A stretch of 9,934 nt of DNA from Bacteroidota bacterium (GTDB lineage Bacteria > Bacteroidota > Bacteroidia > Chitinophagales > Chitinophagaceae): assembly GCA_028877005.1 (NCBI GenBank), contig JAGWPI010000338.1, forward strand, positions 1 through 9,934, read 5' to 3'. The notes below the pieces were generated by a model. The model searched no databases and was not told the origin of the DNA. It saw only the letters and a program-made list of their open reading frames with translations. This document shows positions 8,285 through 9,934 of this stretch, in pieces. Made by a program: the position numbers and the translations under genes. Numbering within the stretch: position 1 is the stretch's first letter; each line of letters starts with the position of its first letter.

Positions 8285-8659
8285 TTAAAAAGGTAAATCA
8301 TCAGCCATCACATCAGCAGCAGGCGTATCGGGCATATAATCAACAGCCGATGAACCCATATCATTTAATTTAGCCGATTCCATGCGCCATGCATCTAAAT
8401 TTGTAATGTAGTTTTCTTTACCATCTTTTACCCATTTTGTGCCTTTAATATTAAACTGCACTTTAACTGTTTCACCTAATGTAAACCTGTCCGGCATAGC
8501 TGTTTTATCCTGCACACATTGAAATTTTACATAATTAGTAATAGTACGTCCACCAATCTCCTCCGATTTTTCTATCACAAATTCACGTGTTTTAAACGTT
8601 TCAGTGCGTTGCACAATATCATATCTGGCCACTAATTTTCCTGTAATCTCGTAACTCAT
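8285..8659 (-). CDS. DUF3127 protein with SSB-like C-terminal tip
   Basis: A 124-residue soluble protein with no signal peptide. Residues 1-95 alternate short beta-type segments (for example YEITGKLVARYDI, REFVIEK, VKVQFNIKG, ITNLDAWRME) and match the DUF3127 family of Bacteroidota as I remember it. That domain is compatible with a small five-stranded barrel of the OB-fold kind (inference). Residues 96-119 are Ser/Pro/Ala/Asp-rich and probably disordered. The protein ends in ADDLPF, closely matching the acidic Asp-Asp-(Ile/Leu)-Pro-Phe tip by which single-stranded DNA-binding proteins recruit repair and replication partners. A role in nucleic-acid binding or in docking to SSB-interacting proteins is therefore plausible but unproven. 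The gene is preceded by a good TAnnTTTG element and followed after 38 bp by the FAD-dehydrogenase gene. Confidence 0.85.
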   Translation of the reverse strand: MSYEITGKLVARYDIVQRTETFKTREFVIEKSEEIGGRTITNYVKFQCVQDKTAMPDRFTLGETVKVQFNIKGTKWVKDGKENYITNLDAWRMESAKLNDMGSSAVDYMPDTPAADVMADDLPF

Positions 8660-8678
8660 AAAAAATAATTTATTGCGG

Positions 8679-8686
8679 CAAATGTA
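8679..8686 (-). promoter_or_regulatory. Candidate -7 promoter element for the DUF3127 gene (TACATTTG)
   Basis: The minus strand reads TACATTTG, an exact TAnnTTTG match. It lies 19 bp upstream of the ATG, predicting a leader of only about 10-15 nt. The expected upstream TTG element is not exact; a GTGG-containing stretch lies roughly at that distance. The very short leader and missing Shine-Dalgarno fit translation habits in this phylum. Confidence 0.5.
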
Positions 8687-8736
8687 GCTTTTTACCCATG
8701 TACTACCACACCTAAAATTTAATCTTTTCTCTCAAT

Positions 8737-8744
8737 AATTTTTG
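8737..8744 (+). promoter_or_regulatory. Candidate -7 promoter element for the split nucleotidase pair (AATTTTTG)
   Basis: AATTTTTG followed by TACC differs from TAnnTTTG by one base and lies 28 bp upstream of the ATG at 8773. No TTG element is visible about 20 bp further upstream, so support is limited to a single imperfect box in the right place. Confidence 0.3.
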
Positions 8745-8772
8745 TACCTTACTTTTTTAAAGTTACTGTTCT

Positions 8773-9516
8773 ATGAAGTGCTATTTTTTTATCATATTAT
8801 TTCCTTGTGTATTTGGCTTTTTTCATTTACGTGCACAAGATATTACTGAAGTATATTATCAATACCACGCCATTACCGCTTCGCCAAAAGATAGTTCTAT
8901 ACAAACATGGTTACAAACATACACAGATAGTTTACAACGTTATTTAAATAAACCCCTTGGTTTTGCATTAGAAAATGTATATAAACAAAAAGGCGGTGGT
9001 CCATTAGGAAATTTTATAACTACAGCCATTTTACAGCAAGCAAAATTGCAAACAGGAACTCAAATAGATGCTGCCTTTATTCATCCGGCAGGTATAAAAG
9101 GATTTATACCCAAAGGTATTATTACAATGGGCACATTATTTGCATTGCTACCATACACCAATCATTTAGTAGTATTACCAATTAGCGGATCTGTTTTACA
9201 AGAATTTGTAAACAGAATAGCCACTGATGGGGGATGGCCTTCTACAGGCATTAATTATGCAATTGATGTTTATGGTAAAGCCAAAAATATTCAGATTCAA
9301 CAACAACCCATTATGCATAACTCTATTTATCATATTGTAGTTACAGATTATATGGCGAATGGCGGTAACAATTGCGGCATGTTAAAACAATTACCCGCTA
9401 TTTCACTACACATTTCCTTAATAGAAACTTGTAAAAATTATATTGAATCATTTACCCAAAATCATGAACCCATAGTAGTAAATAAAACAGTATCGGTGAC
9501 CAATATCTATGAATAG
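8773..9516 (+). CDS. Stand-alone 5'-nucleotidase C-terminal domain protein, exported
   Basis: A 247-residue protein corresponding to the substrate-binding C-terminal domain of UshA/CD73-type 5'-nucleotidases, without the catalytic metal domain. Residues 1-21 form a Sec-type signal peptide with a hydrophobic core and a likely cut between HLRA and QDITE, so it should act in the periplasm. Domain landmarks are GPLGNFITTAILQQA at 76-90, AFIHPAGIKG at 101-110 (relatives usually have N-x-GGIR here), ITMGTLFALLPYTNHLVVLPISG at about 117-139, GGWPSTG at 153-159, and TDYMANGGNN at 191-200. The last motif is normally NGGDG or NGGDN, in which the Asp contacts the nucleoside ribose; here it is Asn. An in-frame TAA at 8758-8760 supports the start. 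The 3' end overlaps the metallophosphatase gene by 8 bp, implying translational coupling and a joint product. Substrate specificity is uncertain given the changed residues. Confidence 0.85.
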   Translation: MKCYFFIILFPCVFGFFHLRAQDITEVYYQYHAITASPKDSSIQTWLQTYTDSLQRYLNKPLGFALENVYKQKGGGPLGNFITTAILQQAKLQTGTQIDAAFIHPAGIKGFIPKGIITMGTLFALLPYTNHLVVLPISGSVLQEFVNRIATDGGWPSTGINYAIDVYGKAKNIQIQQQPIMHNSIYHIVVTDYMANGGNNCGMLKQLPAISLHISLIETCKNYIESFTQNHEPIVVNKTVSVTNIYE

Positions 9517-9934
9517 AAGACTTTTTATACAACAGGCATTACAAGCAGGGCTATTGTCAGGCATTACTTTAGTGCCTGCTATAAGCCGTGGTACTTATAA
9601 GCATTTTACTGAAACTACACTTACCATATTGCATACAAATGATACACACAGTAAAATTTTTCCATTTGAAAACAATAGTGGCTCCTATGCAGGCATGGGC
9701 GGTATTGAGGGTAGAAAAAAAATAATAGATAGTATAAGAAATACCAATAACCCTACCCTATTATTAGATGCCGGCGATTTTTGTGATGAAAGCCCGGTAT
9801 TTTATGCTTTTAAAGGTAAAACAGAATTAGAAGCCATGAAGTTGTTAGGTTATGATGCTTTTACATTGGGTGAAAAAGATTTTGCAGGCGGAATAGAAAA
9901 TTTAGCCACTCAGTTACAGTTTACCAATATGAAA
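9509..9934 (+). CDS. 5'-nucleotidase-type metallophosphatase, N-terminal domain (cut by window end)
   Basis: The first 142 residues of a calcineurin-like metallophosphatase of the UshA/5'-nucleotidase type; the rest lies beyond the window. The N-terminus MNRRLFIQQALQAGLL resembles a Tat signal (twin Arg at 3-4, then a modest hydrophobic stretch to about residue 26), indicating export of the folded protein. Metal-site motifs are LHTNDTHSKI with Asp45 and His47, and LLLDAGDF with Asp90. The third motif, normally GNH[ED]F and supplying a metal-binding Asn and catalytic His, reads GEKDF at 121-125, so both residues are replaced. Phosphatase activity may be lost or altered. The ATG lies inside the end of the upstream C-domain gene (8-bp overlap), with no Shine-Dalgarno visible. 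The pair equals one UshA-like enzyme split in two with its domain order reversed. Confidence 0.88.
   Translation, partial: MNRRLFIQQALQAGLLSGITLVPAISRGTYKHFTETTLTILHTNDTHSKIFPFENNSGSYAGMGGIEGRKKIIDSIRNTNNPTLLLDAGDFCDESPVFYAFKGKTELEAMKLLGYDAFTLGEKDFAGGIENLATQLQFTNMK

Larger units (their letters stand above)
8660..8772. promoter_or_regulatory. Short divergent promoter region
   Basis: These 113 bp lie between the leftward DUF3127 gene and the rightward split-nucleotidase genes. They hold a perfect -7 type element on the minus strand (8679-8686) and a one-mismatch element on the plus strand (8737-8744). The two transcripts would start about 75 bp apart and run away from each other. No operator-like palindrome stands out. 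Confidence 0.55.

Noticed and set aside
9509..9516. Possibility that the split nucleotidase results from a frameshift in a fused gene.
   Set aside because: The domain order is reversed (C-domain first), the second gene has its own ATG and export signal, and split pairs are known in Bacteroidota, so these are genuine separate genes.

Overview
The window looks like chromosomal DNA from a member of the Bacteroidota, most likely near the Chitinophagaceae/Sphingobacteriales (inference). The DNA is AT-rich, and genes almost never have a clear Shine-Dalgarno sequence. Several intergenic regions carry TAnnTTTG-like promoter elements, and two families largely restricted to this phylum are present (DUF4293 and DUF3127). 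The gene content is mostly housekeeping. I see no mobile element, CRISPR array, rRNA or tRNA.

Layout. Positions 54-1785 (minus): serine hydroxymethyltransferase (glyA) followed 34 bp later by a small DUF4293 membrane protein. Positions 1786-2081: a 296-bp divergent control region with candidate promoters in both directions and a 23-codon upstream ORF whose stop overlaps the next start (TAATG). Positions 2082-4071 (plus): a sugar-phosphate nucleotidyltransferase with a beta-helix tail, then a nitronate monooxygenase/FabK-like flavoprotein. Positions 4075-4100: a strong hairpin that probably ends transcription from both sides. Positions 4116-6453 (minus): a two-gene ABC-2 exporter of the NatA/NatB type. 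Positions 6588-8659 (minus): a DUF3127 protein, then a large COG2509-type FAD-dependent dehydrogenase. Positions 8660-8772: a second short divergent promoter region. Positions 8773 to the right edge (plus): a split 5'-nucleotidase/UshA-like pair, with the C-terminal domain encoded first and the N-terminal metallophosphatase domain second. The second gene overlaps the first by 8 bp and is cut by the window end.

The most interesting part is the right edge. The two domains that form one enzyme in UshA/CD73 are separate genes in reversed order. They carry different-looking export signals (Sec-type on the first, Tat-like on the second). Both have lost signature residues: the Asn-His of the GNH[DE] motif is replaced in GEKDF, and the Asp of the NGGDG motif is replaced in NGGNN. 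The pair may be a co-diverged enzyme with a new substrate, or a pseudoenzyme. The second notable point is the DUF3127 protein: its acidic tail ends in DDLPF, a close match to the C-terminal protein-docking tip of single-stranded DNA-binding proteins.
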